This document shows positions 34,155 through 42,570 of a stretch of DNA of 64,000 bases, piece by piece. The stretch's first letter is position 1, and the number at the start of each line of letters is the position of its first letter. A program made the translations under genes and the position numbers. The stretch lies in assembly GCF_003315795.1 (NCBI RefSeq), contig NZ_QMEY01000002.1, forward strand, positions 620,001-684,000. The letters are read 5' to 3'. This DNA comes from Spongiactinospora rosea (GTDB taxonomy: Bacteria; Actinomycetota; Actinomycetes; Streptosporangiales; Streptosporangiaceae). The notes below the pieces were generated by a model that searched no databases, had not been told where the DNA came from, and was given only the letters and a program-made list of their open reading frames with translations.

Positions 34155-35050
34155 GCGGCACCTCCCGCGCGGGTGCGCCGCCACGGCCATGGGCGGTTCG
34201 TCGGGCGGCCCTCCGACAGCCGCTCGCCGAGCAGGTTGAAGGCCACCACCAGGACGACGATGCAGCCGCCGGCCAGCAGTGACTCGGCCGGGTAGCCCTG
34301 GAGGACGCCGGACTGCCCGCCGCCCACCATGGTGCCCCAGTCGGCGTCGGGCGGCTGCACGCCGAGCCCGAAGAACGACACGATCGCGAGATCGACCATG
34401 GCGTAACTGAAGAACAGGGTCGCCTGGGCGGCGATGATCGGCAGCAGGTTCGGTACGAGGTGGCGGACGCAGATCGACAGCGCGCCCGCGCCCTGCACCT
34501 CCAGCGCCTGGATGTACGGTTTGCGCCGCTCGGCCAGCGCGGCGCTGCGCACCAGCCGGGCGATGTAGGGGATGTACGCCACGGCCAGGGCGAGCACCGC
34601 CGCGTTGAGGCCGGGGCCGAAGACGGCGGCCACCAGCATCGCCAGCAGGACGCCGGGGAAGGCGAACATCACTTCGAGCACCGCGGAGACCACCGAGTCC
34701 AGCCAGCCGCCGACCCACGCCGCCATGATCGCGACGGCGGTCCCGGCGGCCATGCTCAGCGCGACGATCCACAGCGGTCCGAGCAGCGAGGTCCGCGCCC
34801 CGGTGAGCAGCCGCGCGAGCAGGTCACGGCCCTGCCCGTCGAACCCCAGCGGATGTCCGGGCGCCGGAGCCCCGTAGGCGTGGGTGATGTCGCTGGCGTT
34901 CGGATCGGCGGTGGTGAGGATGGGGCCGACCGCGGCCAGCACGACCGCCAGGACGATCACGCCCGCCGCGGCCATGCCCAGCGCGCCCAGTCTCCCGCGC
35001 CCGCCGCGCCCGGCGCGGCCGGGCCGTATCGTCGCCGATACCACGGTCAT
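34151..35050 (-). CDS. ABC importer permease (DppC-like), system 2
   Basis: A 299-residue permease. A basic Arg/Gly-rich cytoplasmic start is followed by the first helix (GMAAAGVIVLAVVLAAVGPIL), then HPLGFDGQGRDLLARLLTGAR and the EAA loop YIQALEVQGAGALSICVRHLVPN. The true start is the ATG at 35050, overlapping the DppB stop. Confidence 0.9.
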   Translation of the reverse strand: MTVVSATIRPGRAGRGGRGRLGALGMAAAGVIVLAVVLAAVGPILTTADPNASDITHAYGAPAPGHPLGFDGQGRDLLARLLTGARTSLLGPLWIVALSMAAGTAVAIMAAWVGGWLDSVVSAVLEVMFAFPGVLLAMLVAAVFGPGLNAAVLALAVAYIPYIARLVRSAALAERRKPYIQALEVQGAGALSICVRHLVPNLLPIIAAQATLFFSYAMVDLAIVSFFGLGVQPPDADWGTMVGGGQSGVLQGYPAESLLAGGCIVVLVVAFNLLGERLSEGRPTNRPWPWRRTRAGGAA

Positions 35051-35991
35051 GATCGGCCTCCTAGTTTGATGCGCGGGTCGAGCATCGCCGCCCCTACGTC
35101 GACCAGGGTGTTGACCAGCACGAACGCGGTGACGAGCACGAGCGCGATGCCCTGCACGACGCTGAAGTCCTTCGACAGCGCGGAGGTGACCAGGTACGCG
35201 CCGAGCCCGTTGAGGCCGAACGCCCGCTCCACGACCGCCGACAGCGCGATCATCGAGGCCACCGTCATCCCGGCCAGCGTGGCGATCGGGACGGCGGCGT
35301 TGCGCAGGGCGTGCCGGCGGACGACGGTCGCGTACGGGATGCCCCGGCTGATCGCGGTCTGTACGTGTTCGCGGCCCATCTGCTCGCGTACCGAGGTCCG
35401 GGTCACCCGGGCCACGGCCGCCGTGGCGGACGCGGCCAGGGCGAAGGCCGGGAGCGTGAGGTGCCGGATGGAATCCCAGAAGCCGGCGCCGTTGCCCAGC
35501 GCGGGCAGCCACCGCAGCGTCACCGCGAAGATCCCGATCAGCACGATCGCCGCGACGAACGGCGGGACGGCCACCACCATCGCCGTGCAGACCACCACCA
35601 GGGAGTCGAAGAACCCCGGCCGCAGCGCCGCCAGCAGCCCGAACGCGATGCCGACGACCAGCACGATCAGCGCGGCGTAGACGATCAGGGACAGCGTCGT
35701 CCCGGCGCGGGAGGCGATGAGGTCCGACACGTCCTGCCGCAGCGTGATCGACATGCCGAGGTCGCCCCGCACCGCGTTGGCCAGCCAGTTCGCGTACTGC
35801 ACGAAGAACGGGTCGTCCAGGCGGTACCGCTCGACCAGGACGGCCACGGCCTCCGGCGGCAGCGACCGGCCCCCCGACAGTGTCGCGAGCGGGTTGCCCG
35901 GCGCGGCCCACAGGCCGGCGAACACCACGAAGCTCGACACCAGCAGGGTCCCCACCAGCATGATGGCCCGGCGGATGAGATAGGCGGCCAC
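35047..35991 (-). CDS. ABC importer permease (DppB-like), system 2
   Basis: A 314-residue permease starting with GTG. The first helix is followed by APGNPLATLSGGRSLPPEAV and LDDPFFVQYANWLANAVRGDLG. The EAA loop HVQTAISRGIPYATVVRRHALRN and the terminal VGAAMLDPRIK segment are as expected. It follows the binding protein with a 3-bp gap. Confidence 0.9.
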   Translation of the reverse strand: MAAYLIRRAIMLVGTLLVSSFVVFAGLWAAPGNPLATLSGGRSLPPEAVAVLVERYRLDDPFFVQYANWLANAVRGDLGMSITLRQDVSDLIASRAGTTLSLIVYAALIVLVVGIAFGLLAALRPGFFDSLVVVCTAMVVAVPPFVAAIVLIGIFAVTLRWLPALGNGAGFWDSIRHLTLPAFALAASATAAVARVTRTSVREQMGREHVQTAISRGIPYATVVRRHALRNAAVPIATLAGMTVASMIALSAVVERAFGLNGLGAYLVTSALSKDFSVVQGIALVLVTAFVLVNTLVDVGAAMLDPRIKLGGRS

Positions 35992-35994
35992 CGG

Positions 35995-37656
35995 CTACCC
36001 CACCGCTCCGAGCTGGTCGGCCCAGGGCGCGTACAGGTGGTGGGAGGACACGGTCGCCCCGGTGAGCTTCTTGTTGAGCACCAGGACCGTGTCCGGCGCG
36101 ACGACCGGGATCCAGGGCAGGTCCTCCGCGAGCAGCGTCTGTGCCTCGACGGTCATCTCGGCGCGCTTGGCCGGGTCCTCGGTGCCGCGCACCTTTTCGA
36201 GCAGGTCGGCCGTCTTCTTGTTGCGGTAGCTCCCGTAGTCCTGGGGGCCGCCGGGCACGGACAGCGACGCGTAGAGGGCGGCGGGGTCGGCCCAGTTGGG
36301 GTAGTTCGTGGTGAAGAAGGCGTCCACGTCGGCGCGGGCCTTGGGGTCCAGGAAGAACCCGCTGTAGGCGTCGGCGGAGACCGCCTTCAGTTCGGGCTTC
36401 AGCCCGATCTTCTCGGCCGCCGACCGCACCAGGTTGGCCTCGGTGACGAGCTTGTTCAGCTCGTTGCTGAAGCCGAACCGCACGGTCTTGCCGGTCGCCC
36501 CGGCCTCCTGGACGAGCTTGCGGGCGGCTTCGAGGTCCACCTTCGGCTCGGGCAGCGCCTCATAGGCGCGCTGGAAGGTCTCGCGCTCGTATCCCCACGT
36601 GGCGGGGGTGCCGAGGGCGCGGGCCGGCTGGGCGGTGCCCTTGTAGAGGGTGCGGATGTACCCCTCGCGGTCGATGGCCATCGACAGCGCCCGGCGCACG
36701 CGCGCGTCGGACAGCACGCCCCTGCCCATGTCCGCGATGATCATCGCGTCGATCAGGAACGACGGGCCGCGGTGGATGTTCACCGTGCCGCTGGCGCGGA
36801 CCTGGTCCAGGGTGGACAGCGGGAGTTCCATGTAACCCCCGTCCACCTCGCCGGTGACCAGGGCCGCGGTGAGCGTGGCCTCGTCCGGGATGCCCTTGAA
36901 GTCGATCTGCTTGACCAGCGGTTTGACCGAGCTGTTCCAGTACGCGTCGTTGCGCACCACGGAGAGCACGTCGCCGGTGCGCCACTGGCCGAACTTGTAG
37001 GAGCCGGTGCACATGGCGCCGCCCTTGACGGTGCCGTAGTCCTTGCCCTTGGCCTGGACATAGCGCTTGTTGACCACGATGCCCGGCATGTAGGAGAAGA
37101 CGTTGCGGAGCCAGTAGTCCGGCTCCTTGAGCTTCAGGGTGACCTCAAGCGGGCCGGTGGCCTTGACGGACGCGATCCGGCCCACCACGGGGCCCCAGTA
37201 GCCGCCCTGCTTGGGATCGATGTTGCGCTCGATGCTGAAGGCGACGTCCTCGCTGGTCATGGGGGAGCCGTCCCAGAAGGTGACGCCTTCGCGAAGGGTC
37301 AGGACGGCGGTCTTCGGGTCGGGATAGTCGATTTTGGTGGCGAGGCCGGGTTCCACCGTCCCGTCCGGCGACTGCCGGAACAGCGCCTCGCACATCAGGC
37401 TGGTCACGGTGATCTCCGGATAGTCGCCCGCCGTGATCGGGTCGATGGAGGTGGTGCCCCGGTAGAGCGCCCAGGTGATCCGGTCCACCTCGCCCTTGCC
37501 GGGCGGGGTGGTGGTGACGAGGTCCTGCCGCTGCTGCGCGGCGTCCGGTGCCGCCGTTCCGGTCGTGCCGCCGCCGGTGTCCCGGTAGCAGCCGGTCGTT
37601 ATCAGCATCAGCCCGGCCGTTGTGGCCGCGATGGTCATTCTCCGCACGCCTTGCAT
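35995..37656 (-). CDS. Lipoprotein substrate-binding protein (SBP family 5), system 2
   Basis: A 553-residue family 5 solute-binding protein. The signal is MQGVRRMTIAATTAGLMLITTGC with a somewhat weak lipobox (ITTGC), and LTLREGVTFWDGSPMTSEDVAF is the SBP_bac_5 signature. Start chosen at ATG 37656; ATG 37638 has its GGAG too close, and a TTG at 37728 lies in the operator. First gene of the nine-gene importer 2/catabolic run. Importer 2 is only distantly similar to importer 1, so the two probably have different ligands. Confidence 0.88.
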   Translation of the reverse strand: MQGVRRMTIAATTAGLMLITTGCYRDTGGGTTGTAAPDAAQQRQDLVTTTPPGKGEVDRITWALYRGTTSIDPITAGDYPEITVTSLMCEALFRQSPDGTVEPGLATKIDYPDPKTAVLTLREGVTFWDGSPMTSEDVAFSIERNIDPKQGGYWGPVVGRIASVKATGPLEVTLKLKEPDYWLRNVFSYMPGIVVNKRYVQAKGKDYGTVKGGAMCTGSYKFGQWRTGDVLSVVRNDAYWNSSVKPLVKQIDFKGIPDEATLTAALVTGEVDGGYMELPLSTLDQVRASGTVNIHRGPSFLIDAMIIADMGRGVLSDARVRRALSMAIDREGYIRTLYKGTAQPARALGTPATWGYERETFQRAYEALPEPKVDLEAARKLVQEAGATGKTVRFGFSNELNKLVTEANLVRSAAEKIGLKPELKAVSADAYSGFFLDPKARADVDAFFTTNYPNWADPAALYASLSVPGGPQDYGSYRNKKTADLLEKVRGTEDPAKRAEMTVEAQTLLAEDLPWIPVVAPDTVLVLNKKLTGATVSSHHLYAPWADQLGAVG

Positions 37657-37712
37657 CTGTACCGCCAAGTTCGCCAGGGGCTGCTTACGCCCCTCCTGGG
37701 GGGGATAAGTAG

Positions 37713-37728
37713 TCGAACGATCGCTCAA
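37713..37728. promoter_or_regulatory. TetR-type operator 3 before importer 2 operon
   Basis: TCGAACGATCGCTCAA, identical over 16 bp to the site at 40581-40596. It lies 57 bp before the binding-protein start; on the minus strand TTGAGC could serve as a -35, so binding would block the promoter. Confidence 0.7.
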
Positions 37729-37755
37729 TCAAGTGCCCGCGTCAAGGGGCGTTTC

Positions 37756-40551
37756 TTACTGAATATGTGCTTCTACCTGGATCATCGCGTCGGCGAGGAC
37801 ATCCAGGAACAGATCGCAGTCCGCCTCGGTCAGCACGAGGGGAGGTTTGATCTTCAGGACGTTGGCGTCCGGCCCGTCCGTGGAGATCAGTACGCCGCGG
37901 GCCTTCACCGCCTCCTTGACCGCCGCCGCTTGCGCGGTGGCGGGCGCGCGGCCGGGCAGGCTCAGCTCGATGCCGATGAACAGGCCCTCGCCGCGTACGT
38001 CCCCGATCAGGGGATGTCGCTCCCGCAACCGGCGCAGCCCGGCGAGGAGCTGATCGCCGCGGGCGCGGGCGTTGGCCTGGAGGCGCTCGTCCTGGATGAC
38101 GTCGAGCACCGCGAGGCCCGCTTCGGCGGAGACGGGGTTGCCGCCGAAGGTGTTGAAGTACTCCATCCCGGTCTCGAAGGACCGGGCGATCTCCGGAGTG
38201 GTCACCACGGCGGCCAGCGGGTGCCCGTTGCCGAGCGGCTTGCCGAGGGTGACGATGTCGGGCACGGCGTCCTGGGTCTCGAATCCCCAGAAGTGCCGGC
38301 CCACCCTCCCCAGGCCCACCTGGATCTCGTCGGCGACGCAGACCCCGCCCGCCTGACGCACGTGCTCGAAGGCGGCGCGCAGGTAGCCGTCGGGGTAGAC
38401 GATCTGGCCGCCGCAGCTCTGCAGCGACTCGGCGAAGAACGCCGCGGGGCGCAGGCCCCGGGACTTCAGGGTGGCCAGGTGGGAGGCGACCGGGGCGGCG
38501 TACCGGGGGCCGAGGTCGTCGTCGCGGCCCGCGCGCAGCCGTCCCCGGTAGGGGTCGGGCAGCTCGCAGACGTGCGTGGTGGTGGGCCCGCCCTGCCCGC
38601 CCGGGCCGTCGAACTTGTACGGGCTCAGCGCGACCTGCGAGCTGAGGTGGCCGTGGTAGGCGTGGTCCAGGACCAGTACGTCCCGCGCGCCGGTGTGCGC
38701 GCTGGCCAGCCGGAGCGCCAGGTCGTTGGCCTCGGAGCCGGAGTTGACGAAGAAGCAAACCCGCAGCGGGTCCGGCAGCAGCTCGACCAGCCGGTGGGCG
38801 TACGCGACGACCGACTCGTGCAGGTAGCGCGTGTTGGTGTTGAGCAGCGCGACCTGCCGGGAGACGGCCTCGACCACCCGGGGGTGGCAGTGGCCGACGT
38901 GGCAGACGTTGTTCACCATGTCCAGCCAGGGCCGGTCGGCCTCGTCGTAGAGGTAGGCGCCCTCGCCGCGGACGATGTGCAGCGGCTCGCTGTAGGACAG
39001 GCCCAGCGCGCGGCTGAAGTTGGTGCGGCGGCGGACGGCCAGCGCGGCGGCGTCCCTGCCGGTGCGGGCCGCGCCGCCGCCGCGGTGGCCGAGCAGCAGG
39101 TTGGGGTCGATGCTGACGCTCGTCCACAGGTCCGCCTCGGCGGCCTCGACCAGGTCGGGTACGCGGTCGGGCAGGTGGGTCAGCAGGTGCAGCCGCAGGT
39201 TCTTGCCGTTCGTGGCGCCGAGCGGGTCGCCGGGGGCGAGTACGCCGCCGGGGCGCAGCGGCCCGGTGACGCCGCGGTAGAGGGTCCAGAACGGCACGTC
39301 GTCGTCGGTGCGGTGGGCGAGCGTCACGGTGTCGCCCCGGACGGCGTGGACCACGGCGGGGAGCGGGCAGCGGACCGTGACGGAGGCGTCCGTGCGCAGG
39401 TCACGGCCCAGACGTACGCCCTCGCGGGTCCGCTCGCCGTGGCGTCCGCCCAGGTGGACCTCGTCCAGCACGGAGACCGGGCGGGCCTCGCCGGAGGTGA
39501 AGTGCCGCCGCACCGCGCGGGCCGCCGGGTTCGCCGCGAAGCCGACCGCGTCGCGCAGCGCGAAGTGCGCCAGGTCCGGGCTCGTCCCGGCCAGTTTCCG
39601 CAGTACGTCGGCCACGCCGTTCCGGCTGACCAGCAGGTAGTCGTTGCCGGGGTCGTTGGCGTGCTGGTGGGCGGACATGCACAGGCTCATCGCCAGGCGG
39701 GTCCGGGCGAGGTCGAACAACACCGCGAGCTCGTCCGTCCGCAGCGGGGCCACCTCGTCGTAGCCGCGCACCAGCGGCAGCACCGCGCGCAGCGGGTCGG
39801 CGTGGCCCTGCATGGCGTACGCGAGCGCCACCCCCAGCCCGCAGACCCGCGGGGTCCACACCAGGTCGCCGAAGTCGATCAGCCCGGCGATCCCGCCGTC
39901 GTCGTCCACCAGGATGTTCAGCTCGTTGGCGTCGTTGTGGACGACCTGGTGCGGCAGGGCGGCGAGGCGGGGGACGACGTGCTCGGCGTACCGGTCGAAG
40001 ACCTCGGTGACCAGCGGCATGAGGTCGTCGTCGAGCAGCGCGGCCAGTTTGGCGACCCGGGGCGCGCTGGTCAGGTTCCACACCAGGTCGCGGCCCATCG
40101 CCGGGTGGGTGAAGTCGCTCAGCGCGGCGTCGATGGCGGCCACCTGGCGGCCGAGGTCGTGCAGCAGCGCCTCGGTGGGCTCGACGTCGGCCCAGGGGCG
40201 GCCCGCCAGCCAGGTGAGGACCCGCACGATCCGCGGCCCGTCGTCCCAGGTGACGGTGACCGAACGGCGGCCGTCGAGGGAGGGGATCAGCCGTGGCACC
40301 GGGTGTCCCGCCAGGTGGAGCAGGGCGGCGTCCTGGAGGTCGAGCTCGGCGGGGTCCGCGCCGGGGGCGTGGACCTTGATCACGTAGCCGTCGCCCTGCT
40401 CGGTGACCAGCCGGAAGTTGCGGTCCCGCTCGCCGGGCAGCGCCCGGACCCGGCCGTCCAGCCCGTACTGCCGCCGGACGACCTCCGCCACCCGCGCCGA
40501 GTCCTCCGCCAGGGTGGGGGCGGCGTCGTGGTCATTGGCCGTGGGGGTCAC
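37756..40551 (-). CDS. Fused APH kinase / M23-like / class III PLP phospho-lyase
   Basis: A 931-residue three-part protein. Residues about 20-330 are an APH-type kinase (catalytic HNDANELN at 205-212, DFGD at 226-229), like hydroxylysine kinase. About 360-490 resembles a degenerate M23 peptidase/LytM fold. About 500-931 is a class III PLP enzyme close to ethanolamine-phosphate and phosphohydroxylysine phospho-lyases ([39 protein letters not shown] Lys771 in [25 protein letters not shown]). Together it could phosphorylate an amino alcohol, then eliminate phosphate and ammonia to leave an aldehyde. GTG 40551 with GGAAGGAG upstream; an ATG-started extension runs through the operator. Ethanolamine-like and 5-hydroxylysine substrates are both plausible. 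Confidence 0.88.
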   Translation of the reverse strand: MTPTANDHDAAPTLAEDSARVAEVVRRQYGLDGRVRALPGERDRNFRLVTEQGDGYVIKVHAPGADPAELDLQDAALLHLAGHPVPRLIPSLDGRRSVTVTWDDGPRIVRVLTWLAGRPWADVEPTEALLHDLGRQVAAIDAALSDFTHPAMGRDLVWNLTSAPRVAKLAALLDDDLMPLVTEVFDRYAEHVVPRLAALPHQVVHNDANELNILVDDDGGIAGLIDFGDLVWTPRVCGLGVALAYAMQGHADPLRAVLPLVRGYDEVAPLRTDELAVLFDLARTRLAMSLCMSAHQHANDPGNDYLLVSRNGVADVLRKLAGTSPDLAHFALRDAVGFAANPAARAVRRHFTSGEARPVSVLDEVHLGGRHGERTREGVRLGRDLRTDASVTVRCPLPAVVHAVRGDTVTLAHRTDDDVPFWTLYRGVTGPLRPGGVLAPGDPLGATNGKNLRLHLLTHLPDRVPDLVEAAEADLWTSVSIDPNLLLGHRGGGAARTGRDAAALAVRRRTNFSRALGLSYSEPLHIVRGEGAYLYDEADRPWLDMVNNVCHVGHCHPRVVEAVSRQVALLNTNTRYLHESVVAYAHRLVELLPDPLRVCFFVNSGSEANDLALRLASAHTGARDVLVLDHAYHGHLSSQVALSPYKFDGPGGQGGPTTTHVCELPDPYRGRLRAGRDDDLGPRYAAPVASHLATLKSRGLRPAAFFAESLQSCGGQIVYPDGYLRAAFEHVRQAGGVCVADEIQVGLGRVGRHFWGFETQDAVPDIVTLGKPLGNGHPLAAVVTTPEIARSFETGMEYFNTFGGNPVSAEAGLAVLDVIQDERLQANARARGDQLLAGLRRLRERHPLIGDVRGEGLFIGIELSLPGRAPATAQAAAVKEAVKARGVLISTDGPDANVLKIKPPLVLTEADCDLFLDVLADAMIQVEAHIQ

Positions 40552-40580
40552 GCCGTCTCTCCTTCCGACGTTGTGTGTGA

Positions 40581-40596
40581 TCGAACGATCGCTCAA
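40581..40596. promoter_or_regulatory. TetR-type operator 4 before kinase/phospho-lyase gene
   Basis: TCGAACGATCGCTCAA, identical to the site at 37713. It lies 29 bp before the GTG start and overlaps a possible -35 TTGAGC (minus strand), with CAACGT 17 bp downstream as a weak -10. Confidence 0.7.
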
Positions 40597-40634
40597 ATAG
40601 TCGGCCATGTCAAGACCCTGATGTGACGCGCCTC

Positions 40635-41390
40635 TCAGGAGGCGGGCTCCTCGTCGCGCGGCTCGATGGGCAGCTCGACGCGCTCGAGCAACACCTCGGG
40701 CGCGGGCAGCGCGAGATCGCGGACGCGGAGCAGCCGGCCGTCGTGGTTCGCGCCCATCAGGGCCAGGCCCATGTCGGCGAACCGCTCGCACAACTGCGGG
40801 ATGTCCAGCTCGCCGCCCGGCCGGTACCAGTGCGCCACCCCCGTGGCCATCTGGATCAGGGCCAGCCGCGCGACGCTGCCGCGGTCCTCGAACACGCCCG
40901 CGCGAACCCCCGCCCGCAGCGTCTCCGCCCACACCTCCTCGTAGGCGTCGCGCAGCCGCTGCACCTCCTCGCGGGCCTGCCCGGTCAGCGCCTGGAACTC
41001 ATGGTCGGCGACCTGGGCGGCACGCGGATTTCGGGCATGGAAGGCGACATGGACGGCGATCAGCGCGGCCAGCCGCCCGGCCGGGTCGTCGATCTCGCGG
41101 ACCGTCTCGGCGCTGCCGGTGGCCAGCACGTCCATGACCCTGCGGGTGACGGCTTCGAGCAGCTCGTCCTTGGAGGAGGCGTAGTAGTACATGCCGGACA
41201 CGGCGACGCCCGCCGCCTCGGCGATGTCGCGGATGCCGGTGCCGTGGAAGCCGCGCTCGGAGAAGAGGCGGCAGGCCGTGCGGAGCAACTGGAACTGCGT
41301 GCGCGCCGACTGCGCGCGGCGGGGAGCGCTGGGCTTCATCCGGCCGCCCCTGCCCCGCGGACTCCCGCCGGTCTGGTTGGTCGTGGCCAT
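40635..41390 (-). CDS. TetR family repressor, likely regulator of the 19-42 kb locus
   Basis: A 251-residue TetR protein. The helix-turn-helix is at about residues 33-78 (TACRLFSERGFHGTGIRDIAEAAGVAVSGMYYYASSKDELL). The C-terminal ligand domain resembles acyl-CoA-type TetR proteins (KstR2/FadR-like). A basic, Gly/Arg-rich N-terminal tail precedes the HTH. It starts 9 bp after the phosphotriesterase-like gene, so both are read from the promoter at 42510. It is the only TetR inside the locus and the natural candidate to bind the five CGAACGAT-type dyads; ligand unknown. Confidence 0.88.
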   Translation of the reverse strand: MATTNQTGGSPRGRGGRMKPSAPRRAQSARTQFQLLRTACRLFSERGFHGTGIRDIAEAAGVAVSGMYYYASSKDELLEAVTRRVMDVLATGSAETVREIDDPAGRLAALIAVHVAFHARNPRAAQVADHEFQALTGQAREEVQRLRDAYEEVWAETLRAGVRAGVFEDRGSVARLALIQMATGVAHWYRPGGELDIPQLCERFADMGLALMGANHDGRLLRVRDLALPAPEVLLERVELPIEPRDEEPAS

Positions 41391-41399
41391 GATTCAGGA

Positions 41400-42503
41400 C
41401 TATCCCACAGCCAGTGCGGTCGCGGGATTGGTCACGGTGAGCGTGGTGATCTCGGCCGCGGACAGGCCCATCCGGCGCATCAGCGGGAGCACGCTCTCCA
41501 GGATGTGGGTGTACCCGGGGCCGCCGTACCTGCGCAGGTAGACCTTCTGGCAGATGTCCTGCGCGATGAGCAGGCGGTCGGTGAACCCCGCCGCCATCAG
41601 CGACTGGACCCACTCCACCCGGGTGCGGTCGTTGGGGCGGCGCGCGTCGGGGTTGAAGGCGTAGTAGCTGGACTCCTGCCCGAACAGGTCCAGCTCCAGG
41701 TAGCAGCCGGTGCGGGCCAGTTCCAGCAGGTCATCGGCCTGCCACAGGGTGCGGTCGATGTGCGACATGATCACGCGGGCGGGGTCGCCGCCCGCGTCCG
41801 CGATGGTCCGCATCGCCGCGAGCGGCGCTCCCGGGTGGCGGCCCGGATGGATCTGCAACGCCGCGCCGGTGATCGCCTGGGCGCGGCACGCGGCGCGCAG
41901 CACCTTCTCCTCGTCCGGGTGGACGGGGTGGCTCAGGCCGATCTCGCCGATCAGGCCCGCGCGTACTCCGGTGTCGCCGACGCCCTCCTGAACGTCCGTG
42001 ACGATCTCGTCGCGGATGGCCTCGGCCGACGCGTCGGCCACGCCCGCCGGGTGGTAGTCGCGGACGTAGTAGCCGCTGCCCATCACGATGTGGACGCCGC
42101 TGCCGCGCGAGACCCGGGCCAGCCCGAGCGGGTCGCGGCCCAGGCCGACCGGCGAGGAGTCGACCACCGTGCCGCCTCCGGCGAGGCGGTAGTGGGTCAG
42201 CTCCTCGGTGGCGTCCTGCTCGGAGAGCAGTTGCAGGTTGTCGAGGTTCAGGACGGTACGCCGGATCCAGTCGTAGTTGTCCAGGCGTATCGGCTCCGCG
42301 GCCCGTGCGCGGACCGACGCGGGGAACTCCTGCCGGACACCCGCCTGCCGACCGGCCTCCGAGGCCACCGGTGCGGTCCCCCAGGACCTGACGATGGCCG
42401 ACATGTCGCTCAGCACGTGCTCGTGCGGTTGCGTGTGCCCGAGCGCGGCGGGTTCGACGTCTCCGAGGACGGTACGCACGCGGCGTCCGGGAAGTTCTGT
42501 CAT
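41400..42503 (-). CDS. Phosphotriesterase-like metal hydrolase (lactonase/esterase)
   Basis: A 367-residue TIM-barrel amidohydrolase of the phosphotriesterase family. Metal ligands appear as HTQPHEHVL (HxH, about residues 26-28), IGEIGLS (Glu where many homologues have a carboxylated Lys), LQIHPGRHPG, VIMSHIDR and LIAQDIC. Such enzymes usually open lactones or cleave esters. No ribosome site: a minus-strand TAGACT lies exactly 6 nt before the ATG, so the transcript is probably leaderless. First gene of a two-gene unit with the TetR. Confidence 0.85.
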   Translation of the reverse strand: MTELPGRRVRTVLGDVEPAALGHTQPHEHVLSDMSAIVRSWGTAPVASEAGRQAGVRQEFPASVRARAAEPIRLDNYDWIRRTVLNLDNLQLLSEQDATEELTHYRLAGGGTVVDSSPVGLGRDPLGLARVSRGSGVHIVMGSGYYVRDYHPAGVADASAEAIRDEIVTDVQEGVGDTGVRAGLIGEIGLSHPVHPDEEKVLRAACRAQAITGAALQIHPGRHPGAPLAAMRTIADAGGDPARVIMSHIDRTLWQADDLLELARTGCYLELDLFGQESSYYAFNPDARRPNDRTRVEWVQSLMAAGFTDRLLIAQDICQKVYLRRYGGPGYTHILESVLPLMRRMGLSAAEITTLTVTNPATALAVG

Positions 42504-42509
42504 GCAGTT

Positions 42510-42529
42510 AGTCTATCGATCGTTTGTAC
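42510..42529 (-). promoter_or_regulatory. Leaderless promoter and operator 5 of hydrolase-TetR unit
   Basis: Minus-strand -10 TAGACT (42510-42515) overlaps ATCGATCGTTTGTAC (42515-42529), which shares CGATCGTT with the reverse of operators 3 and 4. This fits negative autoregulation of the TetR. Confidence 0.6.
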
Positions 42530-42570
42530 AAATAAGTAGCTCTGCTGTCGGTTGATCGCGGGGAGCCCTG

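Noticed and set aside
37657..37728. TTG start for binding protein 2
   Set aside because: The TTG lies inside operator 3, the added 24 residues are not a signal peptide, and the lipoprotein signal begins at 37656.
35311..40626. Open frame of 1,771 codons on the plus strand
   Set aside because: It is antisense to the importer 2, binding protein and phospho-lyase genes, which have clear motifs. Its composition (Val/Gly/Arg/His-rich) is the usual mirror of high-GC coding DNA.
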